Shown: piece by piece, positions 44,593 to 53,307 of the stretch
Position numbering within the stretch: position 1 is the stretch's first letter
Layout: every line of letters starts with the position of its first letter
Assembly (NCBI RefSeq): GCF_016019935.1
Contig: NZ_JAECMT010000004.1
Span: forward strand, 496,833-560,832
Length of the DNA stretch: 64,000 bases
Origin: Paenibacillus sp. GSMTC-2017
Lineage (GTDB): Bacteria > Bacillota > Bacilli > Paenibacillales > Paenibacillaceae
Reading direction: 5' to 3'
Notes under the pieces: model-generated
The model's input: only the letters and a program-made list of their open reading frames with translations
Told to the model about the DNA's origin: nothing
Databases searched by the model: none
Position numbers and translations under genes: made by a program

Positions 44593-46274
44593 CAGTTGTT
44601 AACACTCCCTCTATTGGGCGCCACATTCAGAGGAATCGAAACCTCAATTAATGTTCCTTCTCCAAGCGCGCTAGTTAGCTTCAAACGCCCGCCAAGAGAC
44701 AGCGCTCTCTCCTTCATAATCGATATTCCCAAACTATCTGTCGCCAAAGATTCTGTCACATTCATACCGCAACCATTATCCTGCGCGACAAAAATCAATT
44801 CTTCATTAAGAATAGAGATGGCCATCTCCATCCGATCGGTCGCAGCGTGCTTTGCGATATTATTTAGCGATTCTTGGCCGATTCGCCACACTGTTTCTTG
44901 GATGGTAGGAGATATGTTCTTTAGTTGATCGTTGCCCTCTATTTGAACGGAAATACCTAACCGTTTGCCATAGTTCTTTAGTGCATGAACGATGCCGCTA
45001 TCCAAGTTTGCGGGTCTGAGCTGCATAATAAGGCTTCGCATTTCCTTCAATGCTTCTTGCGACATACTGCCCATGTCCGCAATTGCTAGCTCCGTAGCAG
45101 CAACATCACTATTACGCAGAAGTGAGCCTGCACCTTTGGCGGTCATACTTATTGAAAACAGCATTTGCGAAACGGAATCATGCAAATCGCTTGCAAGACG
45201 ATTTCGCTCTTCAATCCGGACGAGTTCTCGTCTTGTTTCCTCTAATCTTGCATGTTCCGCTGCTACTGCAATATGTTCAGCGATGGAGTTAAGTACTTCT
45301 CCGTCAACTGCGGAGAGGAAAGGTGGATCGGAACAGCCAATCAGTAAGTAACTCTCAGTTGCCGTATCATTGCATGTACTTCGTACAGCGAGCACGGTAT
45401 GAATACGAGGGGTGGAGTGAGTGTACTCCCATTTGCTGATTAATGTAGCAGCCAGTGCTCCACTTAACTCTAGATAGTTATTACCTGTGAGCGATTGCTG
45501 AAGCCAATTCGCCTCTATTTGAGGCAAACGTACAAAGTTGTCCAGCAACACTTCGCCCGAGTATAGAGCTTGTAATTGATAATGCTCACCGACCTTTTCA
45601 AGAAGAGCTACACCCCGCCATTCAAAGTGTGTGGTCAGAAGTTCTACTGCTCGTTCAATAATCTGAACCCTTGCCAGACCTGAGCTAATAGACAAATTAA
45701 GAGCACGGCTGAAGTGACCAAGGCGTGTAAACTGTACAGCTCTCTGTTCTTCCATCTTATGAAGTCGCATTCTCTCTACAGCAACCCCGATCTGCAAGGC
45801 AACAGATTGAAGGAGGGCAAGCTCTTCATTTGTAAAATAATTTCTATCCGCAGCGCCGACATTCAGTATCCCAAATTTGCGATCACCTATGCTAAGAGGG
45901 ACAGTTGCATGATGGGTGTAGCCATACGTATCGCCGTAATTTGCAGCTTGGGCATGACCAAGCCTACGACAACTCATAATGTTGACGGCATCGTTTAATT
46001 GATCGTCATGATATTGATCCATACACCAGCATGATCCGCACTGCATAAGACTTTTATCGTTATGAAGCAGCCCTGGCGGGAGGTTGCGATCTGCGGCGAA
46101 CGTGTATTCACGGTTATCTTCGATTAGAAATATCCAACCGAATGTAAGTCCAGTTACATCAAGCAGTCTCTCAAGCACCGTATCCAACATATCAAACACA
46201 TGATTGGATTGGTTTAACGTTTCTGCGATCGTTTTAAGAGCAGTAAGCTCTTGTATATGTGATAGTTTTTTCAC
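44592..46274 (-). CDS. GAF-domain sensor histidine kinase, NarL-partner type (HisKA_3)
   Basis: A 560-residue soluble kinase. The N-terminal region holds one or two GAF domains (residues ~25-170 and ~190-340), including a Cys-rich segment MQCGSCWCMDQY near residue 80 that could bind a metal or sense redox state. HisKA_3 follows with RLASDLHDSVSQMLFSISM near 358, then an HATPase domain (DNGCGMN). Start is GTG 46274 after GGGGGA. No membrane helix, so it senses a cytoplasmic or diffusible signal. The response regulator gene overlaps its end. Confidence 0.9.
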   Translation of the reverse strand: MKKLSHIQELTALKTIAETLNQSNHVFDMLDTVLERLLDVTGLTFGWIFLIEDNREYTFAADRNLPPGLLHNDKSLMQCGSCWCMDQYHDDQLNDAVNIMSCRRLGHAQAANYGDTYGYTHHATVPLSIGDRKFGILNVGAADRNYFTNEELALLQSVALQIGVAVERMRLHKMEEQRAVQFTRLGHFSRALNLSISSGLARVQIIERAVELLTTHFEWRGVALLEKVGEHYQLQALYSGEVLLDNFVRLPQIEANWLQQSLTGNNYLELSGALAATLISKWEYTHSTPRIHTVLAVRSTCNDTATESYLLIGCSDPPFLSAVDGEVLNSIAEHIAVAAEHARLEETRRELVRIEERNRLASDLHDSVSQMLFSISMTAKGAGSLLRNSDVAATELAIADMGSMSQEALKEMRSLIMQLRPANLDSGIVHALKNYGKRLGISVQIEGNDQLKNISPTIQETVWRIGQESLNNIAKHAATDRMEMAISILNEELIFVAQDNGCGMNVTESLATDSLGISIMKERALSLGGRLKLTSALGEGTLIEVSIPLNVAPNRGSVNN

Positions 46275-46359
46275 TCAAGGAGTCCCCCTTTTCTATAAAA
46301 AGATAGACCTGTTTTTACCAATATACCGTGTTATCCCATTTTGGGAAACTAAAATGAGC

Positions 46360-46389
46360 TTGCATTTTGACTTTGGCATACGCTATAAT
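46360..46389 (+). promoter_or_regulatory. SigA-type promoter of serS
   Basis: TTGCAT (46360-46365), 18-base spacer, TATAAT (46384-46389). The predicted start near 46396 precedes the T-box. Confidence 0.7.
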
Positions 46390-46395
46390 ACGAAC

Positions 46396-46620
46396 CAACT
46401 TAACATTATCATTATGCCAGTGAAGAGTATCCAACTCGGAGGCGTTCTCGTCAAGGGGAAACCATATTAATGGCTTGCTCCCCCTAAGTTTACCGGAATC
46501 CGCCCGTTACCGCGGAACAAAGAGGATCAGACTGTTGCTTTTGTCTGTCTGATCAATTTGGGTGGCACCGCGAGATAAACGCTCCTCGTCCCATGTGGGA
46601 TTTAGGGCGTTTTTTGTATT
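46396..46620 (+). promoter_or_regulatory. T-box leader of serS
   Basis: The T-box motif GGGTGGCACCGCG is at 46560-46572. It is followed by a terminator (AACGC-CCT ... AGGGCGTT, 46577-46611) and TTTTTT. A perfect stem GATCAGAC / GTCTGATC (46525-46554) precedes it. Stem I lies within ~46420-46485 and is harder to fold by eye; a UCC at 46479-46481 is a possible serine specifier, not certain. Confidence 0.85.
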
Positions 46621-46644
46621 TCCATCAAAAAGGAGCGCGGTAGC

Positions 46645-47943
46645 ATGTTGGACATGAAATGGATTAGAGAGAATGCGGAAGAAGTACGGGTAGCGGCGGA
46701 GCAGAAAGGGATCGATGTGTCGATTGATAACCTTCTGCAATGGGACGAACGGAAAAGAAAGTTGATTCAAGAAACGGACGGACTGCGAGAAAAACGGAAT
46801 CGCTTGTCGCAACAAATCGGGCAATTGATGCTGGAGAAGCGGGTAGAGGAAGCTAACCTTATTAAGGAAGATGCGCGGAAAGTAAATGATCGTTTAGGGA
46901 AGCTTGATCATGAGCTAACTATTGCGGAAGAGGCTTTCGCTACTCTGTATGAGCTTGTTCCTAATGTAACTTCGCCGGATACACCAGTCGGTCGTTCGGA
47001 TGAAGATAATGTTGAGCTTGCTCGTTTTGGGGAACCCCCTAGCTTTGACTTTGAGGCAAGGGATCATATGGCACTGGGTGCGCTTCACGATCTTATCGAT
47101 GTTCCAAGAGGTGTAAAAACGGCGGGAACTCGTCACTATTATTTGAAAGGTGCGGGAGTGTTGCTGCATCGTGCTGTACAACAGCTTGCGCTGGATCTTC
47201 TCGTAGAGAAAGGATTCACCCCGTTGGAAGTGCCGCTAATGGCTAGGCCGGAAGCGATGAACAACACCGCCTTTTTCCCAACGGGAAGGGATCAGACTTA
47301 TCGGCTTGAGGATGAGGACCGCTATTTGGTTGGAACATCGGAAGTTCCACTTGTAACTTTTCATGCTGGCGAAATTGTTCAAGTAGAGACACCAATTAAA
47401 CTTGCGGCAGCATCGATGTGCTTCCGAAGTGAAGTCGGATCGGCAGGGAGAGACGTACATGGACTCTACCGTGTACATCAATTCGCCAAAGTAGAACAGG
47501 TTGTTATCTGCCGGGCGGATGCAGCATTATCGAATACTATATTAGAAGAGATAACAGCAAATGCAGAAAAACTTCTCCAATTGCTCGAATTACCATATAG
47601 GAAAGTAGCAGTCTGTACAGGGGACATGTCGCAAAAAACGTATAAACAATATGACTTGGAAACATGGATGCCTAGCCGTGCGGCTTATGGTGAAACTCAT
47701 TCGTCGTCGAATCTCCATGATTTCCAAGCGCGTAGATCGAACATTCGGTATTACGATGAAAACTGCGTGTTACGTTATTGTCATACTTTGAACAATACGG
47801 CTGTAGCGAGCCCACGCATTCTAATTCCACTATTAGAAAATCATCAACGCGAAGATGGCTCGATTTATATTCCAAAAGCGCTAAGGCCTTATATGTATGG
47901 GAAGACGGAGCTAGTGGCTCCTCAACTTCTAGGCAAGGACTGA
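46645..47943 (+). CDS. serS: Serine--tRNA ligase
   Basis: A 432-residue class II synthetase. The N-terminal coiled-coil arm covers residues ~5-105. The catalytic core includes motif 2 (SMCFRSEVGSAGRDVHGLYRVHQFAKVE near residue 255) and motif 3 (NNTAVASPRILIPLLENHQ near 375). The start MLDMKWIRENAEEV is typical and GGAG precedes ATG 46645. T-box controlled. Its 3' end overlaps the end of the convergent aminoglycoside adenylyltransferase remnant by 22 bases. Confidence 0.97.
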   Translation: MLDMKWIRENAEEVRVAAEQKGIDVSIDNLLQWDERKRKLIQETDGLREKRNRLSQQIGQLMLEKRVEEANLIKEDARKVNDRLGKLDHELTIAEEAFATLYELVPNVTSPDTPVGRSDEDNVELARFGEPPSFDFEARDHMALGALHDLIDVPRGVKTAGTRHYYLKGAGVLLHRAVQQLALDLLVEKGFTPLEVPLMARPEAMNNTAFFPTGRDQTYRLEDEDRYLVGTSEVPLVTFHAGEIVQVETPIKLAAASMCFRSEVGSAGRDVHGLYRVHQFAKVEQVVICRADAALSNTILEEITANAEKLLQLLELPYRKVAVCTGDMSQKTYKQYDLETWMPSRAAYGETHSSSNLHDFQARRSNIRYYDENCVLRYCHTLNNTAVASPRILIPLLENHQREDGSIYIPKALRPYMYGKTELVAPQLLGKD

Positions 47944-48302
47944 ACATGTTTCAAGTATGCGGTGACACGTTCATCTTCACCTTCGTTGTAAGTGAAGCCG
48001 TAATGGTCAGAAACAACTTTGGCCGTTTCACGGAAAAGCTCGCCCATCGTATATAGGGAACGCCAGATGTTGGCTTCGTCGGCATCTGGGAATGTACTTA
48101 CAAACTTTTGCCAAAGCTCGGGTGGTAGAAGCTGCTCGTAATATTTGCCCAGCTTGCCTGGGTTACTTTCAAAGTTGGATTGTACGCCGATGTACCAATC
48201 AAGCATAAGGACGAGCATGTTGCGAACGGGGCGCTCAAAGAAATATTTCACATAAGAGAGTTCGCCGCGCCATAACCCTTTTGCGATGTAGGGAGTTACC
48301 AT
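47922..48302 (-). pseudogene. Aminoglycoside 6-adenylyltransferase remnant (C-terminal part only)
   Basis: The 126-residue frame matches the C-terminal half of ANT(6)/AadK enzymes: VTPYIAKGLWRGELSYVKY, MLDWYIGVQSNF, GKLGKYYEQLLPPELW, and LFRETAKVVSDHYGF are family segments. Complete enzymes are near 290 residues, and the nucleotidyltransferase domain with its catalytic acidic residues is missing. An in-frame TGA lies 15 bases before the ATG, and I see no related coding upstream. It is therefore unlikely to be active and is best read as a deletion remnant next to a repeat-rich gap. Confidence 0.78.
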
Positions 48303-48862
48303 AATTTTATACGGTCAGTAGTCATAGGTAACGGATTTACATTAATTTTAGTTACTGTTGCAGCATGTAATGACACATCAAACGCCTCCCACTTTATTGA
48401 ATGATGTCGATCTAGTAATAGAACCCACTTTATGGCTAACTAGTTGCAAAATAAATGATCACATACTTAGTTCGTTAGCGTTATGTTCGGTAACATGCGC
48501 TACCATTAATGACTAGTATGATGTCTCCTAACGAACCGTATGGTGCTTATATTGAAGAAAATGACATGTAATTTAGTCTAACGAACTCCAGTATCGTTAT
48601 CATGTAGTTTTTGAGCGAAATAAAGCGACTTTACACGTAATAAGCATTCTTGAGTTCGTTAAACCTTTTGAACGGTACAATTTGGGCAAATAAGAGTTAC
48701 TGAGTTCGTTAGCTATAAGTTCGAAAACACATGCTGCCATTAATGACTAATAGTATGCTGACTCGTTAACGAATTGCATATCCTTGTCAGTGAAATATAG
48801 TCACATCAAGCACTGGTATTGAGATTAAGCTTCCCTGCTCAGCTTTTTTCTCATATTCAAAC
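48303..48862. repeat. Intergenic gap with two copies of a palindrome-ended repeat
   Basis: No gene. Copy 1 (48469-48536) and copy 2 (48703-48774) both begin AGTTCGTTAGC, share CCATTAATGACTA and GTATG inside, and end in a CTAACGAAC-like or GTTAACGAA inverted end. Solo ends occur at 48577-48588 (inverted) and 48652-48664 (direct). The element resembles a small palindromic or MITE-like repeat. Confidence 0.7.
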
Positions 48863-48888
48863 AAAAAAAGGACGACAATGCGTCGTCC
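48863..48888 (-). terminator. Terminator of the amino acid ABC operon
   Basis: GGACGAC / GTCGTCC with loop AATGC and a run of seven T on the minus strand. Confidence 0.9.
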
Positions 48889-48906
48889 CCCTCATAAATT
48901 CAATCC

Positions 48907-49629
48907 CTATAAAACCTGCTCCAAAAACCGAGCAGCACGTTCGCTTTGCGGCTTAGTGAAAAATTGTTCAGGCGCAGTCTTCTCCACGAGTAAACCGTTG
49001 TCCATGAAATAAATCGTTCCCGCAGCTTCACGTGCAAACTTCATCTCGTGTGTAACGATCATCATCGTCATGCCTGAGTTACCTAGACTTTGAATAACGG
49101 CAAGCACTTCCTTCACCATCTCAGGGTCAAGCGCCGAAGTAGGCTCGTCGAACAACATAATGTCAGGTTCCATTGCAAGGCTACGAGCAATTGCCACACG
49201 TTGTTTCTGTCCACCGGATAGTCGTGAAGGATAGCTATCTGCCTTATCTGCGAGACCAACACGCTCCAGCAAAACCATCGCCTTATCCTTAGCATCAGCC
49301 TCTGATAATCCTTTTACCTTACGTGGCGCAAACGTTATATTGTCCATGACAGTCATATGCGGGAACAAATGAAAATGCTGAAACACCATTCCAATTCGTT
49401 GTCTTACAGCCCCAATATCCGTATGCTTGCTAGTTAATTCAATATCATCGATTGTAATAATGCCGGAGGTGGGTTTCTCAAGCAAATTTAAACATCTTAG
49501 AAAAGTCGATTTACCTGAGCCGGACGGCCCGATCAGCGCCACGACTTCTCCTTGTGCGACTGTTGTTGTAATACCCTTTAACACTTGGTTTTTGCCAAAA
49601 GATTTAGTAAGTTCGGTTACGTTAATCAC
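48907..49629 (-). CDS. Polar amino acid ABC transporter ATPase (GlnQ/ArtM type)
   Basis: A 240-residue ABC ATPase. Walker A is GPSGSGKST near residue 35, Q-loop in [18 protein letters not shown], signature [17 protein letters not shown] near 135 and Walker [17 protein letters not shown]. The start is probably GTG 49629, with AAAGGAGG ten bases upstream; it overlaps the end of the receptor-permease gene by eight bases. Energises arginine or related uptake, judging from the ARG-box-like site upstream of the operon. Confidence 0.93.
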   Translation of the reverse strand: MINVTELTKSFGKNQVLKGITTTVAQGEVVALIGPSGSGKSTFLRCLNLLEKPTSGIITIDDIELTSKHTDIGAVRQRIGMVFQHFHLFPHMTVMDNITFAPRKVKGLSEADAKDKAMVLLERVGLADKADSYPSRLSGGQKQRVAIARSLAMEPDIMLFDEPTSALDPEMVKEVLAVIQSLGNSGMTMMIVTHEMKFAREAAGTIYFMDNGLLVEKTAPEQFFTKPQSERAARFLEQVL

Positions 49630-51130
49630 TGCGGCGCAGCCTCCTTTCGAGCAGATTTGCAAACGATGTTAAAATAAGGACAAGCACATAGTAGATTGCA
49701 CCTGCGAATAATAACGCCTCGAATGCGCGGAATTCTGTCGCTTGCACAACTCCTGCTCTACGCATAATATCTTGAACACCAATGACAGATACGAGTGAAG
49801 ATTCTTTCAATAAAGCAACACATTCATTAACGAGTGCCGGCAAAATGGTGCGTAGTGCTTGAGGCAATATAATCTTTATCATCATCGTCCAATATGGTAT
49901 ACCTAGTGCCATAGCAGCTTCGCGCTGCCCTTTGTCTACCGCCATAATACCACCACGAATCGTCTCGGAGAGATAAGCCGCAGAGTTTAAACCAAAGGCA
50001 AGACCTGCCGCCAGAAGCGGCGAAATATCATAATTGAGCAACTGTGGTGTCGCATAATAGATTAATAGTAACTGCAGAAGCAGCGGCGTTCCTCTAAAGA
50101 TGGACGTATATACAGTTGCGAACCATTCGAGTGGCTTAATGCCTGATATTTTGAACAGTGATAAGATCGTACCCCACACAAATCCGAACAGGGCGGATAC
50201 AAATGTGAATAAGAGTGTAACGTAGACACCTTTCAAAATATAAGGGATATAACCTTTAAGAATGCTGAAGTCGAGATTAAGGAGGGAAGCTTCTTTTTTC
50301 TCCTCTTCTTTGAACCATTTGCCGACAATTGCATCAAGTTCACCGTTTTTCTTCATTTCTTCTAGTACACCATTAAAAGCCTCTACATGTGCAGAACCTT
50401 TAGGAAAAGCAATGGCATAGCCATCTTCTACGTTGCTAGCTGGAACGAAGTTCATCACTAGATCAGGATTGGCTGCTATCATTTCTACAGCTACCGCATC
50501 TTCGACAATGACGGCATGAATGCGGCCAGTCTTAAGTTCTTGAATCAAGTCGGGAATACGGTTAAGTTTTTTTAGTTCAACTCCAGTAAGTGTCTCGGCG
50601 TATAGATCTTGAGTTGAACCAAGTTGTGTACCGACAACTTTTCCGTTTAATGAACTTTCTGTCTCAAGTGGTTCACTCTTTTTAGAAACGATCGTATTGC
50701 GCGCTACGTAGTAGGACGAAGAGAAATCGACGTTCTGTTTTCTTTCCTCTGTAACGGACATCGCTGACATTACAAAGTCTACTCGTTCAGTTTGCAACGA
50801 GGCAATTAAGCCGTTGAAATCCATACTTGAAATTTCTAGCTTATAACCAAGCTTAGTAGCAATGTGTTTGGCGATATCGATATCCAGACCGACTATTTCA
50901 CCATTGTTTTTTGCATCTACATTTTCGTAGGGGGGATAGTCTGGCGATGTGCCCATAACGATCGTTCCCTTTTCACCTACAATTGGAGAAGGTGCTGGAG
51001 ATGCTGCGGAAGTGGTCGTGATGAAGTGCCCACCCGCTTGTGTACCGCTTAGCAATATGCCCGTAGCAATCATTATCGTCATGAGAACGACGAGTAATAG
51101 GGATGATCTTTTTATTATAGATGTTCGCAT
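49622..51130 (-). CDS. Fused substrate-binding protein/permease of a polar amino acid ABC transporter
   Basis: A 502-residue fusion. An N-terminal signal/anchor helix (residues ~10-30, no lipobox Cys) precedes a family-3 binding domain (~50-270: MGTSPDYPPYENVDAKNNGEIVGLDIDIA, DFVMSAMSVTEERKQNVDFS). A HisM/GlnP-type permease domain follows (~285-500: FRGTPLLLQLLLIYYATPQL, AYLSETIRGGIMAVDKGQREAAMALG). ATG 51130 with AGAGG upstream is chosen over the longer frame to 51223. Fusions of this order are known in Firmicutes. Regulated probably by ArgR/AhrC. Confidence 0.92.
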   Translation of the reverse strand: MRTSIIKRSSLLLVVLMTIMIATGILLSGTQAGGHFITTTSAASPAPSPIVGEKGTIVMGTSPDYPPYENVDAKNNGEIVGLDIDIAKHIATKLGYKLEISSMDFNGLIASLQTERVDFVMSAMSVTEERKQNVDFSSSYYVARNTIVSKKSEPLETESSLNGKVVGTQLGSTQDLYAETLTGVELKKLNRIPDLIQELKTGRIHAVIVEDAVAVEMIAANPDLVMNFVPASNVEDGYAIAFPKGSAHVEAFNGVLEEMKKNGELDAIVGKWFKEEEKKEASLLNLDFSILKGYIPYILKGVYVTLLFTFVSALFGFVWGTILSLFKISGIKPLEWFATVYTSIFRGTPLLLQLLLIYYATPQLLNYDISPLLAAGLAFGLNSAAYLSETIRGGIMAVDKGQREAAMALGIPYWTMMIKIILPQALRTILPALVNECVALLKESSLVSVIGVQDIMRRAGVVQATEFRAFEALLFAGAIYYVLVLILTSFANLLERRLRRSD

Positions 51131-51228
51131 GTTAGCCTCTTTCATTTTTAGTTTTGTCGACAGAAATTTAGTAGGGTTAGAATAGCATAAACAAGCTCGC
51201 TTGCAAACGGTATCTTTATCCATTTAAA

Positions 51229-51242
51229 TGAATATTTATTCA
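51229..51242. promoter_or_regulatory. ARG-box-like operator
   Basis: TGAATATTTATTCA matches the ArgR/AhrC box TGAATWWWWATTCA exactly. It lies about 100 bases before the start of the transporter, in the divergent region shared with the yidC leader ORF. Confidence 0.7.
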
Positions 51243-51317
51243 ATTTTAAATAGATATAGAACAAATTTTTATGATAATATAGATATACATAACAGTGATG
51301 AGAAGGGAGGGAATGCT

Positions 51318-51728
51318 TTGTTCGAGCTGGAGTTACAGGAATGGATTCCATATTTATTTACGATGAGCTTATTATGCACATTTGTGTATGCTTATACGGC
51401 TCATCCTAGAGAAGGGCAAACAATTATTTGGTGCTCGACGGTGCGATCTGAAATACTTTGGATCACCGTATCTCAAGTGATGGAAATTACCGCTACCATT
51501 CAACGTTGGCTCGTCAGAAACGTGAAACGCAAAGATGCGCCTATTGATGATGAAACGGAGTGCAAGTCCTCATTTGTTAAGCAAGTTCAAACAAATGAGG
51601 AGGTTAATATTTATGCCCAGAAAACAAACATTCCCGTCCTTTTCTATCGTTCGGTTGGTCGTATTCGTCATTTTACTCGGAGCGCTGCTTACCCTTGGAG
51701 GCTGTACTCCAGCTTCAGGAACGATTGA
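51318..51728 (+). CDS. Leader ORF upstream of yidC, candidate membrane-insertion-monitoring arrest peptide
   Basis: The frame starts at TTG 51318 with GGGAGGG six bases upstream and runs for up to 136 codons, overlapping yidC by 116 bases in another frame. The product has an acidic N-terminus, one membrane helix (PYLFTMSLLCTFVYAYTA, residues ~11-28), a soluble part with a basic cluster (RNVKRKD) and an acidic DAPIDDETE at 73-81. The codons for residues ~84-87 and 91-95 form the arms of a 12-bp hairpin that hides the yidC Shine-Dalgarno. This is the arrangement of B. subtilis mifM-yidC2. The sequence is not recognisably MifM, so function is inferred from architecture. Confidence 0.6.
   Translation: MFELELQEWIPYLFTMSLLCTFVYAYTAHPREGQTIIWCSTVRSEILWITVSQVMEITATIQRWLVRNVKRKDAPIDDETECKSSFVKQVQTNEEVNIYAQKTNIPVLFYRSVGRIRHFTRSAAYPWRLYSSFRND
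51567..51601 (+). promoter_or_regulatory. RNA hairpin sequestering the yidC Shine-Dalgarno
   Basis: TCCTCATTTGTT (51567-51578) pairs perfectly with AACAAATGAGGA (51590-51601) across an 11-base loop. The 3' arm contains GAGGA of the yidC Shine-Dalgarno GAGGAGG (51597-51603). The 5' arm lies inside the leader ORF, so a ribosome paused there would free the site. Confidence 0.8.
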
Positions 51729-52437
51729 CGCAGAAACGCCCGGTATATTTAATCATTATGTCATTTACCCGCTGTCTCAAGTGATCGGATGGACGGCAAG
51801 TTTGTTCAATGATAATTTCGGTATTGCCATTATGATAATAACGATTGTTATCAGACTTGTTTTATTCCCGCTTATGCTTAAACAATATCGTGCTCAGCAA
51901 GCGATGAAAGTAAAGATGGCGGCAATGAAGCCGGAACTTAAGGAATTAGAGGCGAAGTATAAAGGCAAGAAGGACCAGGATTCAATAACGAAGCGTCAAG
52001 AAGAGATGATGAAACTGTATTCGAAACATCAAGTAAACCCGCTTGCGATGGGTTGTCTGCCGATGTTAATACAATTGCCGATTCTTACAGGACTTTATTC
52101 GGCTATTCGTTTAACGCCTGAACTGTCGTCACATTCGTTTCTTTGGTTTAAGTTAGGCGAACCAGACATCCTGTTGCCGATAATCGCTGCGGTCGTTTAT
52201 TTCATTCAATTCAAAGTTTCGCAGCAAGGGAACGAGTCGGAGCAGATGAAACAGCTTGCTCTACTTGGTTACTTGTCTCCGATCTTAATGGGAGCTTTCG
52301 CAATGTGGGCACCAGCGGCGATTTCGCTTTACTGGGTGACGGGCGGACTATTTATGATTGTACAGTCATATTTGCTCGCTAAACTGTATCCTACTGTTGT
52401 TCCAACCACGGTTTCGAAGAAGCCAGTAAGTAGTTGA
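51613..52437 (+). CDS. yidC: Membrane protein insertase YidC/OxaA/SpoIIIJ family (YidC2-like)
   Basis: A 274-residue insertase. The N-terminus is a lipoprotein signal with lipobox LGGC (Cys31). Five membrane helices follow, with the conserved IIKxY-like TIVIRLVLFPLMLKQYRAQQAMK region (the Arg of the hydrophilic groove) near residue 90, a basic coiled loop with KRQEEMMKLYSKHQVNP, and MGCLPMLIQLPILTGLY. ATG 51613 has GAGGAGG upstream. Sporeformers usually also carry spoIIIJ near oriC, so this is probably the second, regulated copy. Translation should depend on opening the upstream hairpin. Confidence 0.94.
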   Translation: MPRKQTFPSFSIVRLVVFVILLGALLTLGGCTPASGTIDAETPGIFNHYVIYPLSQVIGWTASLFNDNFGIAIMIITIVIRLVLFPLMLKQYRAQQAMKVKMAAMKPELKELEAKYKGKKDQDSITKRQEEMMKLYSKHQVNPLAMGCLPMLIQLPILTGLYSAIRLTPELSSHSFLWFKLGEPDILLPIIAAVVYFIQFKVSQQGNESEQMKQLALLGYLSPILMGAFAMWAPAAISLYWVTGGLFMIVQSYLLAKLYPTVVPTTVSKKPVSS

Positions 52438-52545
52438 GCATATTGGAAGTTGCGTATTTCCTAAATTAGAAAGTTGAACAGTTGCGCATTTTCTGCTATA
52501 AATAAGTAAGTTAATTAATATTTTACGATGAGAGGGAGAATGAAT

Positions 52546-53280
52546 GTGATTCATATATTTCCTGCATCGGAACGACATACAATCGACTTAGGCTGGCTGC
52601 GAAGCCAGCCTCTCTATTCATTTGGAGAATATCAGCATGCAGATCGTAATGGCTTCGGCGTCATGCGTGTATGCAATGACGATTATTTGGCACCAGGCAG
52701 AGGTTTTGGTGCACATCCCCATAGTGACATGGAAATTGTGTCTATCGTTCTGAATGGCAGCATTAAACACGAAGACAATTTGGGTAATTCCGTTGTAACT
52801 GGATTTGGTGAAGTACAACGAATGTCAGCAGGCAGTGGAGTAATCCATACCGAGTTTAATGCATCGGAAACGGAAGAGATGCGTTTGCTCCAGCTATGGT
52901 TTATGCCACGGGAGCGAGGGCTTGCTCCAAGTTATGAAGCAAAGAAGTTTAACCCGGATAAGTTGCATAATAACTTGTTGCCTGTTGTATCTGGTGAATC
53001 TGCTACGATCGGCAGCCTAGAAGAGATAGCTACGATTAATCAGGATATGACGATCTATCTAAGCAAGCTCGCGTCAGGCGAATCACTTGATGTGAAGACA
53101 AAGCAAGGACGAAAGCTGTTTCTTTATACGATTGAAGGCAGACTAAGTGTAGCAGATCAACTACAAGATTCCGGTGAACTGTTCCTAGGAACTGGTGATA
53201 CTTCACATATTGAAGACATTAGCGAACTTGTGCTGAAGGCTTCAGAAGATACTTTCTTTATGTTGATTGATTTGCCTTAA
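52546..53280 (+). CDS. Pirin family protein (YhhW-like)
   Basis: A ~244-residue bicupin. The metal-binding motif is AHPHSDMEIVSIVLNGSIKHEDNLG near residue 60, followed by VQRMSAGSGVIHTEFN, both hallmarks of pirins with quercetinase-like fold. Function in this organism is unknown. The start is ambiguous: AGAGGGAG is best spaced for GTG 52546, while ATG 52540 and ATG 52528 are in frame upstream. Confidence 0.9.
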   Translation: MIHIFPASERHTIDLGWLRSQPLYSFGEYQHADRNGFGVMRVCNDDYLAPGRGFGAHPHSDMEIVSIVLNGSIKHEDNLGNSVVTGFGEVQRMSAGSGVIHTEFNASETEEMRLLQLWFMPRERGLAPSYEAKKFNPDKLHNNLLPVVSGESATIGSLEEIATINQDMTIYLSKLASGESLDVKTKQGRKLFLYTIEGRLSVADQLQDSGELFLGTGDTSHIEDISELVLKASEDTFFMLIDLP

Positions 53281-53307
53281 AGGCTAAGATTTGGAGGTTA
53301 GCTTAGT

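Noticed and set aside
46645..46824. Minus-strand frame at the serS start
   Set aside because: Shadow of serS and its T-box; composition and lack of a Shine-Dalgarno argue against it.
48303..48860. CRISPR-like array from repeated AGTTCGTTAG
   Set aside because: Repeats are irregularly spaced, in both orientations and with related interiors; no cas genes.
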